From assembly GCA_963711375.1 (NCBI GenBank), contig CAVQDV010000004.1:16473-80472 (forward strand): DNA of 64,000 nucleotides, read 5' to 3'. Source of the DNA: CAVQDV01 sp963711375. GTDB taxonomy: Bacteria > Pseudomonadota > Gammaproteobacteria > Coxiellales > Coxiellaceae. The notes under the pieces were generated by a model. That model was not told the DNA's origin. It ran no database searches and was given only the letters and a program-made list of their open reading frames with translations. The translations under genes and the position numbers were made by a program. Below are positions 53,952 through 63,265 of the stretch, one piece after another. The first letter of the stretch is position 1. Every line of letters begins with the position of its first letter.

Positions 53952-54002
53952 ATTGAGTAGATTAAATCAGATTTAGGTAGATTTCAAGTTAGCAGTAACA
54001 AA

Positions 54003-54785
54003 CCCTTTATCGCCCATCGGAAAACCACACAAAGTTTCACCATTTCCAATCGTCGACTGACGGTGAGTTTAATGATGCAACCCTTAATATTAGAACAAAT
54101 GTTAGCAAAAAATGACGGAATTTCTCGTCAAAGTGGATTTTTAGCACGCAGCCTAATTGCTCGGCCAAAAAGTACGATGGGTCAACGGTTTTATCAGGCG
54201 CCCTCCTCTACCTCATTGGTCGATATTCATCAATTTCACGATCGCTTAATTGAATGTTTGGATGAGTCTCTTCTTTTGGATAGAAAGGGCTGCAATGATA
54301 TCCCAACCCTCACATTATCGAGTGCCGCAAAAGCCACCTGGATAAGATTTTTTAATCATGTCGAAACGGGTCTGACGCATTCCACTCAGTGGGAATCCAT
54401 CAAAGATTTTGCCAGTAAATCCGCTGAAAATGCCGCAAGGCTGGCGGCTTTATTTCACCTCTTTGAAGGTAAAACCGGGGAAATTACTGTAGCAGGAATC
54501 GAACAAGCCATCGAAATAATTCGCTGGCATTTATTGGAGACCAAAAATATTCTGGGCGAAACCCCAAAAACGAACCGGCATCCCGACGCCATTAAATTAT
54601 TACAGTGGATACAAGCAAAGGGCTTGCAACAAACATCCGCACGATATTTACAGCAATACAGCCCCATTCGTGATAAAGAGCGATTAAAAAATTCTATCGA
54701 TATTTTAATTCAGTCTAATTATTTAAAAGAAAGCAGCCATGATGGCAGACCAATTTTAATGGTAAATCCCGCCTCTTTTTCATAG
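54003..54785 (+). pseudogene. DUF3987 protein, 3' part
   Basis: The frame resumes directly after the IS with IAHRKTTQSFTISNRRLTVS, then LMMQPLILEQMLAKNDGISR and QSGFLARSLIARPKSTMGQR, the conserved DUF3987 core, and ends after a winged-helix-like tail (LKNSIDILIQSNYLKESSHD). A GTG at 54063 could start translation, but there is no good ribosome-binding site, so a separate product is doubtful. It completes the protein that begins at 51373. Confidence 0.85.
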
Positions 54786-54938
54786 TCCCACTGTACCCAT
54801 CCACTTCAACATCATCCATAGCACACAAAAGGGGGGTAATTTCCTTAAGACTAGATTAACTGGCTATTTTTTAGGCAATTTATCTGGACTTTTCTCAAGA
54901 TCATGATACGATGCCTACATAAAGAGAGGCAAAATGAA

Positions 54939-55514
54939 ATGAGATTGTATTATGCATTAGCTGGCAGCGAAGAAGAGAGTCTTGCTTTTAATATATTAAG
55001 CTACCTACCTCCCAGCAGAGGATATTATGAATTTGATCGAGGAGTTTCTTTTCACTCAAAAGAAGACAGAGAGCAATCCGTGCATTGGATGGCTAATTTC
55101 CTAAGAGAAAGTTTTAACATTCCTAAATATAAGGAATATTCTTGGTTAGCCCAGAAAATGACTGCTCATGTTATTTCTGATCTGCTGTTCAAAATAGTTT
55201 ATTCTGAAAATCCCCCTCCAGGATGTCCCATCAAATATACTTGTATTGACTCTAATTCTAAGATTCGCCATTACGTAATACAGTACTTTGAGCCCGCCGA
55301 TAAAGATGAAGCCTTTAAAGACGATCTTCGTTTTGCATTCTATGTCAGTATAATATCTGGCTTTTTAAGATCAAAAACCAAAAAACCCGTTGCATTACCT
55401 TCAGCGATTTTCAAAACACAAGAACAACATGAACGACTCAATAGCCGTAACTCTATTACGAAAGAAAATGCCGATGAAGTTGAATTAGAAACATTTTCAA
55501 AATCCCCTAAATAA
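54939..55514 (+). CDS. Unknown protein, first of two tandem paralogs
   Basis: I start it at the ATG at 54939 because GAGAGGC lies before it; an ATG at 54903 lacks a site. The 191 residues begin MRLYYALAGSEEESLAFNIL, with HSKEDREQSVHWMANFLRES and FNIPKYKEYSWLAQKMTAHV. The next gene encodes a protein with the same pattern (MRFIYSIIKSAEEKIAYDVL, REKTVEWLSKAFKGMLNIPA). The family is unknown to me. No signal peptide or membrane segment. The two arose by tandem duplication and diverged widely. Confidence 0.6.
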   Translation: MRLYYALAGSEEESLAFNILSYLPPSRGYYEFDRGVSFHSKEDREQSVHWMANFLRESFNIPKYKEYSWLAQKMTAHVISDLLFKIVYSENPPPGCPIKYTCIDSNSKIRHYVIQYFEPADKDEAFKDDLRFAFYVSIISGFLRSKTKKPVALPSAIFKTQEQHERLNSRNSITKENADEVELETFSKSPK

Positions 55515-55607
55515 AAAATGATAAGACAATAAAAAAATATAAATCCGAACGAATGTGCAAAATTACTGAGTCATGCGATATCTACAAAAATTAATGAGGA
55601 AACTAAA

Positions 55608-56246
55608 ATGAGATTCATATATAGTATAATTAAAAGTGCTGAAGAAAAGATTGCCTACGATGTATTAACTTCTGACCTTGAGAAAGAGATTGAGGGGAAA
55701 ACAAAGGTAATGTTCAGCTTTGATACATCCAACGATAGAGAAAAAACTGTAGAATGGCTCTCAAAGGCATTTAAAGGTATGTTGAATATTCCTGCCTATA
55801 AAAAATTACCTTTTCTTGGGGAGCAAGGCTCTCAAGCGGCATTTGACAAGGCATTATCCCAATTCTTGTTTCGCCTGGCGACATCCGCACGTGGGTTCCG
55901 ACCCCCTCTGCAATATTGCATTTATCAGGAAAATAATCACGATGGTTATCGTGGAGTTGAAGAACCTTCTATTGCGAAGTTTTACTATATTCGTCCCCAT
56001 GGATATGTGGAGGCGAATAAGGATAGCGAACCTGAGGTTATCGATATTTTAAAAGAAAGTATTTCAATTTTCTTGAAAAAAAATTTCCCCGAACTTTACG
56101 AACCAAATTTAGCCAAAAAAAGAGCCATCACAGTGATGTGCATGCAAAGATTTGGGAATTCAATTTTTAAAACACTACCAAAAGACATAGCCACCACTAT
56201 TGCGAAACAAGTGAAAGATGAAAGCCCGGAATATCGCCGCCCTTAG
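55608..56246 (+). CDS. Unknown protein, second of two tandem paralogs
   Basis: The 212-residue paralog of the preceding gene. AATGAGGAA lies before the ATG. The C-terminus reads SIFKTLPKDIATTIAKQVKD, which has the LPxDIxxxI outline of an F-box N-terminal helix and resembles NILPTELIILITALI in the ubiquitin-like protein at 62518. That motif is short and could be chance. It is followed by a long non-coding repeat array. Confidence 0.6.
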   Translation: MRFIYSIIKSAEEKIAYDVLTSDLEKEIEGKTKVMFSFDTSNDREKTVEWLSKAFKGMLNIPAYKKLPFLGEQGSQAAFDKALSQFLFRLATSARGFRPPLQYCIYQENNHDGYRGVEEPSIAKFYYIRPHGYVEANKDSEPEVIDILKESISIFLKKNFPELYEPNLAKKRAITVMCMQRFGNSIFKTLPKDIATTIAKQVKDESPEYRRP

Positions 56247-56504
56247 ACAATTAAAAAATGGCCACTTAATGGAGCTTTATAGAAACTGGCGGATTAATCT
56301 CCATTGAAAAATACCCTTTATAATTTTTATGAAATCCGCTCAAGCAAAATTTCATCTTCAAGAATCATGATCATTTTCGATTTTTCTTCGCAGCTACTTG
56401 CTACATTTGCTACAAACTACCTTATGCCGATTGTCCTTTTAAATGGGTTAAACTTTTTCAAATAATAGTACCCGCCCTACCCCACAATGACCTGAATTGG
56501 ATAA

Positions 56505-57027
56505 ATTAGAGAACATATTAGGGAACTAATTAGGGTACAATTTTAATTCATAACCACCAATAGGAAATCATATTAGGAAACTTATTAGAGGACATAATAG
56601 AGAACAACTTAGAGAACATTTTATTGAAAGTTGAGTTACACTTACTCATATTTAGGGGACAGATTAGAGAACAATTTAAAAAAATTGAATGCATTTCTAG
56701 TGTTCTAAACACTTAAATTAGGGAACACATTAGGGGACAAAAATAATTCTTAAAATTTAAAATCTTTTTAATCAAGTTATTATAATAATTTCAAAAAAGT
56801 ATGCTGTATAAATCCCATTGAAGTTTTTATAGGCCTTAGGGAACATAATAGAGAACGTATTAGGGGACAAAATAAAATTCTAAAGCATACTTAGAGAACA
56901 TATCAGAGGACAACTTAGGGTACTATATAGGGAACGAATTAGGGAACAATCAAAATAATTATCAGAAATAGTTTGCCGTATTAGGGAACGTATTAGATAA
57001 CATATTGGGGGACAAATTAGGGTACAC
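56505..57027. repeat. Array of at least 23 phased 12-bp repeats
   Basis: Consensus WTTAGRGRACAW. Exactly abutting 12-bp units occur in groups: 56505-56540 (3), 56572-56619 (4, with a degenerate unit at 56559-56570), 56651-56674 (2), 56717-56740 (2), 56835-56870 (3), 56890-56949 (5) and 56980-57027 (4). All units point the same way. Stops in all frames between groups exclude a coding repeat. The motif was not seen elsewhere in the window. It fills most of a 1-kb gene-free gap (56247-57274) and ends about 115 bp before the Tn3-family terminal repeat. Iteron-like or regulator-binding arrays are possible explanations. Confidence 0.85.
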
Positions 57028-57274
57028 AAACTCATTATATTCTATGGACTCCTATAATAAGAAAGGTTGAAGTGAAAAGTTAAAATACAAAATCCTTCAA
57101 CCATCACAAGAAATGAATATCTGCAACAAACCCTCGTTTAAGGCCAAGGACTACCAAAGCTGCGACCAGGTGCCACTTTGTGGTCCGGTCTCCAACCTTA
57201 GCAAAAAGGCACCAAATCTATTCATTGGCTGACTTCTATCTTGCCGAACTATTCAAATATTAATAGATGCTTCA

Positions 57275-58498
57275 TTATATATGCACTAATTTTTTTCTCA
57301 AAAATACTATAAAAATTATAATTTGTAACATAAATGAAACAAAAAATATTCCAAAAAGATGTGTTAACGAAACTGCTGGAATATGGCTGATAATTCCTGT
57401 TCCTATCGCACCAATCAATAGAGCGGCAGATGTAAAAAGTGCGGTTGCAATTCCCGCCGCCGCCTTGGTAAGGTGAAGACAAGCTGAAAATATATTGATA
57501 AAAATAAATCCATTTGCAAAACCAATTAAAGCAATTGGTAATATCAATGTTATTAGATTAAATATGTTGTAAATTGAGAAAAATAATTCAAGCATAATCG
57601 CAAAAAACAACAATGCAAAACCAAACTGAACTAATTTATTCGTAGAGAAATGCTTAAGCATTATCCTGTTTGTTAACGTTCCTAAAAGATAACCACAGCT
57701 CACAAGCAGTGCGCTGTTGCCATATGCAATGGCTGTTCTATGAAAGACGTTTTCAATAATAAATGCACCAGTTGTGGTATAAACTAGCAATTGAAATTCA
57801 GAAATACCGCTAATTAAAAATCCGGAAATAAAAGCATTCTGCTCTAAAATCGTTTTATAATGGCCGATAATATTTTTAATCGAAAATTTTACAGCAGATT
57901 TCTGGCTTTCATCGACCAATAACATAAAAATAGTCATTAAAAGAAATGATACCACACCATAAGCAATGAAATTTGCTTTCCATCCAAAATGATATTGCAA
58001 TAATCCGCCAAAAAAAGGTGCGACTATCGGTCCAATGCCAAAAGCCAATGAAGAGTACAGCATTACAACCTTGAATTGATGGCCTGTGTAATTATCAATA
58101 ATGATAGTTCGACATCCTATTGAAAGCGCGGAAACAGAAAATCCTTGAAGTAATCTAACAAAAAGCAAGCCTTCCATTGAGTGACATGCAAGAGCAAAAA
58201 AACTTGATGTGGTATATATCAAGAATCCTACAAAAATAACCGGCTTTCTGCCAAAAACATCCAGCACGTTTCCAAAGACAATACACCCTATCGAAAATCC
58301 AAATAATGAAATTGTAATTGTGTTCTTGGCATCTGAAATAGGTGCTGAGAAATAAGCTGCTATTGCTGGAAGTGATGGCGCATGCAAATCAAATGTTATC
58401 CCAGAAAGAAAATTTAACAAGGGAATTATAACGATCAAGACACCAAGATATTTTTCAGGTGAAGTTTTAATCACAGCTCTTTTAAATATGCTTTCCAT
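57275..58498 (-). CDS. MFS transporter, Bcr/CflA-type drug exporter
   Basis: The 407 residues have about twelve hydrophobic segments. Family features are FDLHAPSLPAIAAYF after the first helix, GNVLDVFGRKPVIFVGF (the MFS motif between helices 2 and 3), RLLQGFSVSALSIGCRTII (motif C-like region), and GIGPIVAPFFGG (motif C/antiporter). Bcr/CflA proteins export drugs or small metabolites by proton antiport in the inner membrane. It lies within the transposon, transcribed away from the resolvase, so it is the passenger gene. The substrate is unknown. Confidence 0.88.
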   Translation of the reverse strand: MESIFKRAVIKTSPEKYLGVLIVIIPLLNFLSGITFDLHAPSLPAIAAYFSAPISDAKNTITISLFGFSIGCIVFGNVLDVFGRKPVIFVGFLIYTTSSFFALACHSMEGLLFVRLLQGFSVSALSIGCRTIIIDNYTGHQFKVVMLYSSLAFGIGPIVAPFFGGLLQYHFGWKANFIAYGVVSFLLMTIFMLLVDESQKSAVKFSIKNIIGHYKTILEQNAFISGFLISGISEFQLLVYTTTGAFIIENVFHRTAIAYGNSALLVSCGYLLGTLTNRIMLKHFSTNKLVQFGFALLFFAIMLELFFSIYNIFNLITLILPIALIGFANGFIFINIFSACLHLTKAAAGIATALFTSAALLIGAIGTGIISHIPAVSLTHLFGIFFVSFMLQIIIFIVFLRKKLVHI

Positions 58499-58693
58499 TC
58501 TTTAAACCGAGTAAATTTTGTGCGGTAACAAAAACGACCGTTTATATTACCTGAACATCAAATTCATTTTGGTTAGAAATATAGGTCAATTAATGGTAAT
58601 TAAAACGGTTAAAAATTCAGAGTTATACAACTTGCTTCTCTGATATGGGTTACGTTACCATCCCTGCCTTCTTTAATCAATCGGAATGAATTT

Positions 58694-59272
58694 ATGCTAA
58701 TTGGATATGCTCGCGTATCAACTGCTGATCAATATTTGGGCATGCAAGAAGATGCTCTAAAAGGCGCTGGCTGTGAAGATATTTTTAAAGATATTGTGAG
58801 CGGCGCTAAAACCTCGCGGCCAGGTCTACATGCTGCGATATCGCATTTGCGAAAAGGCGACACATTGGTTGTGTGGAGACTGGATCGTTTGGGGCGATCG
58901 CTTGCACACCTCATTGAAACCGTAAAGGAATTAAATGACAAAGGTATTGGTTTTAAAAGTTTGCAAGAAAATATCGACACTACTACCAGTGGCGGACAAT
59001 TAATTTTTCACATTTTCGGAGCGCTTGCGCAATTTGAACGTGAATTAATTCGTGAGCGCACACAAGCGGGATTAAAAGCAGCGCGCGTACGCGGTCGCAT
59101 GGGTGGAAGACCCGTGCAGTTAAACACACAAGAAATTAAAAAGCTTACAAAGCACTATGATAAAGGCGATTTATCAGTAATGGAAATTTGCAAATTGTTT
59201 AATATTACAAAACCAACACTATATCGCTATTTGAAGAATGAAAATCGGAAAAAAGTTAAAGCAATACAGTGA
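58694..59272 (+). CDS. tnpR: Tn3-type resolvase (serine recombinase)
   Basis: The 192-residue serine recombinase has the nucleophile Ser in GYARVSTADQYLGMQ, VVWRLDRLGRSLAHLIE, FHIFGALAQFERELIRERT and a C-terminal HTH (SVMEICKLFNITKPTLYRYL). It resolves cointegrates made by the adjacent transposase at a res site, most likely in the 190-bp gap upstream. Intact, normal length, 12 bp before the transposase gene and on the same strand. Confidence 0.93.
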   Translation: MLIGYARVSTADQYLGMQEDALKGAGCEDIFKDIVSGAKTSRPGLHAAISHLRKGDTLVVWRLDRLGRSLAHLIETVKELNDKGIGFKSLQENIDTTTSGGQLIFHIFGALAQFERELIRERTQAGLKAARVRGRMGGRPVQLNTQEIKKLTKHYDKGDLSVMEICKLFNITKPTLYRYLKNENRKKVKAIQ

Positions 59273-59284
59273 TAAAAAAGCCAT

Positions 59285-62263
59285 ATGGGTAATGACAATA
59301 TTTTTAACCTTAGCGATGATGAACTAACGCTCGGTCAAGCCAAAAACTCAGACAAAAACAGGCTGGGTTTTGCGATACTTTTGAAATATTTCCAATTAGA
59401 AAGTCACTATCCAAAGCATTTAAAATATATCGATAGCTTGATGATAAATTGCATCGCCAATCAATTAAATGTTCCAGCATCATGCATTGATGATTTTGAT
59501 TGGGAAGGCCGGAGCACCAAAAGATTTCGCACGGAAATTCGCAATCTACTTGGATATAAAAAAGCAACCCTTGGTGATGTTGACAAACTAAAAGAGTGGC
59601 TCATTGAAAATGTGTTCCTAAATAATGTAAGAAAGTCACAGCGAATTGAACATGCGTATGAATATTTTAGAACGCAAAGAATAGAGCCATTTACCTCAAA
59701 AGAGCTCACACGCCATATTCAATCAGCCCATCAATTATTTGATTCAATTTATATTGAATTATCTGATAAAACAAAAAAGATGATGGATTCGTTATTGATT
59801 GATGATTCCGAAATAGACGATGATGAGCAAGATAATAATGAATTTGAAATTAGATTTAGGCATTTAAAGCAAGATATTCCTGGTGCGAAATTAAAAAATG
59901 TAGCACTTGCAATACAAAAAGTTAATCACCTAAAGAAATTATATTTGCCAAATGCATTATTATCTAATCTTTCTGCGAAATTGATAAATAAATATTATAC
60001 GCGCGTGCTAACTAAACACCCGCTTAATATTAGAAGGCATAACCCAAATATTCGATACGGAATATTTTCTTTGTTTTGTTATTTTCGCTCACAGCTCCTC
60101 ACCGATAGCTTGGCTGATTTATTAATGCAGCTAATACATAAAATTCGAACATCGTCGGAAAATTTTGTCGATAAAAAAATACTCTCGGAAGTAAAGCGTG
60201 TTAATGGTAAATTCGACATCTTGTGCCTGCTTTCCATGATCTCAATAGAAAAGCCCTCGGGCATTATTCAAGAAGAAATTTACCCAACAGTCCCAAAAGA
60301 AACTCTGAGCGAAATTATTAAAGAGCATAATTCAAAAGGAAAATGGTACGAACAACAAGTGCATAAAAAAATGTATTCAATGTACTCACACGCCCACAGA
60401 ACAATATTATTAACGCTACTTGAGGGGTTTGTATTTGAAACAAATATAAACGAGAGCAAGCCATTATTAGAAGCTATCAAAATAATAATTGAAAATCGTG
60501 ATTCATCTGACCGCTATTATCAGAAAAAAGTTTTGGCTCCAATTAAAAATGTAATTTCAAGTGAATGGGATGGATTGGTTATTTTTAATGAGAACGGCAG
60601 CAAAAAAACCCATCGTATTAATTATGAGATTGCTGTTTTACAAGAACTTCGAAGACAGCTTGGTTGTAAAATGATTTGGATTGAAGGTGCCTTGCGCTAT
60701 AGAAATCCACACGATGATTTACCTAAGGATTTCGAAGAGAAGCGTGAGCATTATTATAATTTATTGGGCCTACCGATTCATGCCCGTGATTTTATTGAGC
60801 CACGGAAAAAACAATTGCACGAAAGCTTGAAGGCATTAAATAATAATATTTTGACAAACGAGAAGGTTGAAATTACTGATAAAAATGGTGGCCACATAAA
60901 AATATCACCTTATGATCCACAAGCGGAGCCACCTAATATAAAGAAATTACACGTGGAGATTAAAAAAGAATATGGAACCATTAGTTTAATTGACGTGCTG
61001 AAAGAATCTGAACTTGATATTGGGCTTACCAGAAAATTTCATTCATCTGCAACCCGAGAAAATCTATCGAGAGAAACATTACAATTTCGATTATTGTTGT
61101 GTTTTTATGGTATTGGTACAAATACAGGACTAAAATGCATTAGTGCTTCAAATGACGATGTGAAGTACGCAGATTTAAAATACGTCAAACGTCGATATAT
61201 TACTGTTGAAGCCGTTAGACAAGCAATCGTCGAGGTTATTAATAAAAATCTTGAAACTCGCGATCCGCGCATATGGGGGATTGCAACAACCGGTGTTGCA
61301 TGCGATTCCAAAAAAATAAGTCTATGGGATCAGAATTTAATGGTGGAATTTCATGCACGGTACAAAGGTCGTGGCGTGATGGTATATTGGCATGTTGAGA
61401 AAAAAGCCCTGTGTATTTATTCTCAATTAAAAACGTGCTCATCATCAGAAGTTGGATCAATGATTAAAGGCATATTGGATCATTGCACGAAGATGGAAAT
61501 TAATAAAGCTTATATGGATACACACGGACAAAGTACACTTGGATTTGGTATCGGAGAATTATTAGGTTTTGATTTATTGCCAAGACTTAAAAATATCCAT
61601 GAGCAGAAATTATATTACCCATCTGCGAGTAAAAAAAGTGGGTATCAAAATTTAGAAAAAATATTAAAAGACTCTATTGATTGGAAATTAATTGAAAATC
61701 ATTACGATGAAGTCGTTAAGTATGCGGTGGCATTAAAAATCGGAACGATGGAACCCGATGTTTTTGTGAAGCGATTTAGTAGTGATAATTACCAACATCC
61801 AATATACAAAACCATTGTTGAAATTGGAAAAATCGGAAAAACCAATTTCTTGTGTCCTTATTTAATGATCGAGGAATTACGAATTGAAGTACACGAAGCA
61901 CAAAATGTTGTTGAACGTCTCAACAGCATCATGGGATTTATTTTTTATGGTAAACTCGGCGAAATATCCACAAATATCAGACGCGATCAGGAGTTAGCAA
62001 TTGTATGCCTCCATTTACTGCAAGCATGTATGGCATACGGCAACACGGTCATTTTTCAGAGTATTTTATCGCGACCAGAATGGCGGGATGTTCTAACGCC
62101 GGAAGATAAACGCGCTCTGAACGTGCTGTTTCATTCACATCTTAACCCATATGGGCTTTTCCCTTTGGATTTGAGTACACGGCTTGGAATTACGGTGGAA
62201 AATTCTGCAGTTTTAGGTGAGAATCAAGCGATTGAGGTTATCAAAGAAGAAGAGTTTGTGTAG
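59285..62263 (+). CDS. tnpA: Tn3-family transposase
   Basis: The 992-residue protein has the N-terminal DUF4158 DNA-binding region and the DDE domain. Catalytic Asp is in ATTGVACDSKKISLWDQNLM, and the second lies in INKAYMDTHGQSTLGFGIGE; ARYKGRGVMVYWHVEKKALC and PRLKNIHEQKLYYPS are strongly conserved Tn3 motifs. The C-terminus contains the expected helical region with LLQACMAYGNTVIFQSIL. It cuts and joins the 39-bp terminal repeats by replicative transposition. Frame is open and length usual for the family. Confidence 0.95.
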   Translation: MGNDNIFNLSDDELTLGQAKNSDKNRLGFAILLKYFQLESHYPKHLKYIDSLMINCIANQLNVPASCIDDFDWEGRSTKRFRTEIRNLLGYKKATLGDVDKLKEWLIENVFLNNVRKSQRIEHAYEYFRTQRIEPFTSKELTRHIQSAHQLFDSIYIELSDKTKKMMDSLLIDDSEIDDDEQDNNEFEIRFRHLKQDIPGAKLKNVALAIQKVNHLKKLYLPNALLSNLSAKLINKYYTRVLTKHPLNIRRHNPNIRYGIFSLFCYFRSQLLTDSLADLLMQLIHKIRTSSENFVDKKILSEVKRVNGKFDILCLLSMISIEKPSGIIQEEIYPTVPKETLSEIIKEHNSKGKWYEQQVHKKMYSMYSHAHRTILLTLLEGFVFETNINESKPLLEAIKIIIENRDSSDRYYQKKVLAPIKNVISSEWDGLVIFNENGSKKTHRINYEIAVLQELRRQLGCKMIWIEGALRYRNPHDDLPKDFEEKREHYYNLLGLPIHARDFIEPRKKQLHESLKALNNNILTNEKVEITDKNGGHIKISPYDPQAEPPNIKKLHVEIKKEYGTISLIDVLKESELDIGLTRKFHSSATRENLSRETLQFRLLLCFYGIGTNTGLKCISASNDDVKYADLKYVKRRYITVEAVRQAIVEVINKNLETRDPRIWGIATTGVACDSKKISLWDQNLMVEFHARYKGRGVMVYWHVEKKALCIYSQLKTCSSSEVGSMIKGILDHCTKMEINKAYMDTHGQSTLGFGIGELLGFDLLPRLKNIHEQKLYYPSASKKSGYQNLEKILKDSIDWKLIENHYDEVVKYAVALKIGTMEPDVFVKRFSSDNYQHPIYKTIVEIGKIGKTNFLCPYLMIEELRIEVHEAQNVVERLNSIMGFIFYGKLGEISTNIRRDQELAIVCLHLLQACMAYGNTVIFQSILSRPEWRDVLTPEDKRALNVLFHSHLNPYGLFPLDLSTRLGITVENSAVLGENQAIEVIKEEEFV

Positions 62264-62322
62264 TTTATTGCGCGGTCAATATCGAAGTGGCACCTGGTCG
62301 CAGCTTCGGTAGTCCTGGGCCC

Positions 62323-62507
62323 TTTTGGATTGTTTATTGAGCGGACACCATTCTGAAAAATATTATCTAAAATTAAAAGAGCGTGGTGCTTGTGTTTCTA
62401 AAATTACTCTACGGGGACAGTGCCATCATACTATGCTACTTCGCGGAGCTATTGATGATGTTGAAGATCCTGCTGCGGTCATCGCTAACATTATGACGGA
62501 AATATAA
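62323..62507 (+). pseudogene. 3' remnant of an alpha/beta-hydrolase-like gene cut by Tn3
   Basis: The frame comes directly out of the transposon end. Its about 60 residues (SGHHSEKYYLKLKERGACVS, then ITLRGQCHHTMLLRGAIDD, AAVIANIMTEI) resemble the last strand, catalytic His loop and final helix of esterase/lipase-type alpha/beta hydrolases. The 5' part is not on the other side of the transposon in an evident frame. Family assignment is tentative. Confidence 0.4.
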
Positions 62508-62517
62508 AACGCTTCTA

Positions 62518-63141
62518 TCATTTGGTAAGACCGAGCGCCGGTATTTCTGGCTTATCAAAATTATACTCAACAACTTTTCGAGCATGCTTGAAATAACTTG
62601 AATCACGTACAATCAATGCAGTAATTAGTATGATTAATTCCGTTGGTAATATGTTTAGTTTATTGAAGTTATCAGGCTCGCGAATATTATGTCTGATCGC
62701 TTGCCCCATTATTCTTGCCGCTCTTCTGAGTCTCGAATATTGCATTAAATTTTTTAAGACGAGACTTGCCATTACATAGTCTCTTTTTTCATTGTAAATA
62801 TTGCGGTACCAAAAAGTCTGCGTAATTGCCGACGCTAAGGGACGATCTTTAAAGCGCACATGGTGAATGCCTCCAATTCTATGTACGAGATCTACAGTTG
62901 ATTCATCTTGAATACCTAAATCACCGATAACATCTGTAGAGTTACATTCCCAGCCACGTAGTCTCAAAAATAGACCTTTCGCAACATCATTATGGGTTGC
63001 AGACTCATAAAATTCAGGATCAAATTCAACTATGTTCTTTACCATAGAAGTTAATATTACATTAACTGTATCTGTTGATTCACAGTGAACTACATTACAC
63101 CTTTTCATGTCATCAACATAATAACGAACAAATACTCGCAT
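62518..63141 (-). CDS. Ubiquitin-like domain protein, effector candidate
   Basis: Of 207 residues, 1-91 look like a ubiquitin fold: MRVFVRYY as first strand, DTVNVILTSMVKNIV as helix, GLFLRLRGWECNSTDVIGDL and GIQDESTVDLVHRIGG as the final part. The last segment aligns with the end of ubiquitin (IQKESTLHLVLRLRGG) including a Gly-Gly at 90-91. The remaining 115 residues are helical and include NILPTELIILITALI, which resembles an F-box first helix. AGAGAGG precedes the ATG. Bacteria rarely encode such domains except as host-directed effectors. The likeness was recognised by eye and the domain is divergent, so a profile search would be decisive. Confidence 0.65.
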   Translation of the reverse strand: MRVFVRYYVDDMKRCNVVHCESTDTVNVILTSMVKNIVEFDPEFYESATHNDVAKGLFLRLRGWECNSTDVIGDLGIQDESTVDLVHRIGGIHHVRFKDRPLASAITQTFWYRNIYNEKRDYVMASLVLKNLMQYSRLRRAARIMGQAIRHNIREPDNFNKLNILPTELIILITALIVRDSSYFKHARKVVEYNFDKPEIPALGLTK

Positions 63142-63265
63142 TTGACTCTACCTCTCTCAGCAATCGTTCACCCAGGCTTTCCATAAAAAAGCCCGACCAT
63201 TCTAGGTGGCCACATATGGAAACTTATATGGACTCGTCCCTATTGTAAAGAATAATTTCTCGCTA

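Larger units (their letters stand above)
52106..54002. mobile_element. IS607-type element inserted in the DUF3987 gene
   Basis: About 1.9 kb, carrying tnpA (serine recombinase) and tnpB on the minus strand. Left junction ...GGGAAACC then GTTCTTCTAAACC; right junction ...AGTAACAAACC then CTTTATCGCC. Removing the insert rejoins GGGAAACC to CTTTATCGCC and restores the frame G-K-P-F-I-A-H. There are no terminal inverted repeats and no evident duplication, as usual for IS607. The ends are set by the host-gene frame and are good to a few bases. Confidence 0.85.
57142..62321 (+). mobile_element. Tn3-family transposon with an MFS exporter passenger
   Basis: Terminal inverted repeats of 39 bp at 57142-57180 and 62283-62321 match at 36 positions (core AGCTGCGACCAGGTGCCACT). 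Inside are an MFS exporter gene, a resolvase and a full-length Tn3 transposase. The 5-bp flanks (TTTAA left, CTTTT right) do not match, so no target duplication is seen. The res site should lie between the exporter and resolvase, at 58500-58690. Both recombination proteins look intact. Confidence 0.85.

Noticed and set aside
54063..54785. Separate gene starting at 54063
   Set aside because: The codons before the GTG up to the IS junction continue DUF3987 homology, so this is the 3' part of the split gene.
56505..57027. CRISPR array
   Set aside because: The units are 12 bp, mostly abutting, without 25-40-bp repeats and unique spacers, and no cas genes are near.
57137..62326. 5-bp target duplication of the Tn3 element
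   Set aside because: The left flank TTTAA and right flank CTTTT do not match.
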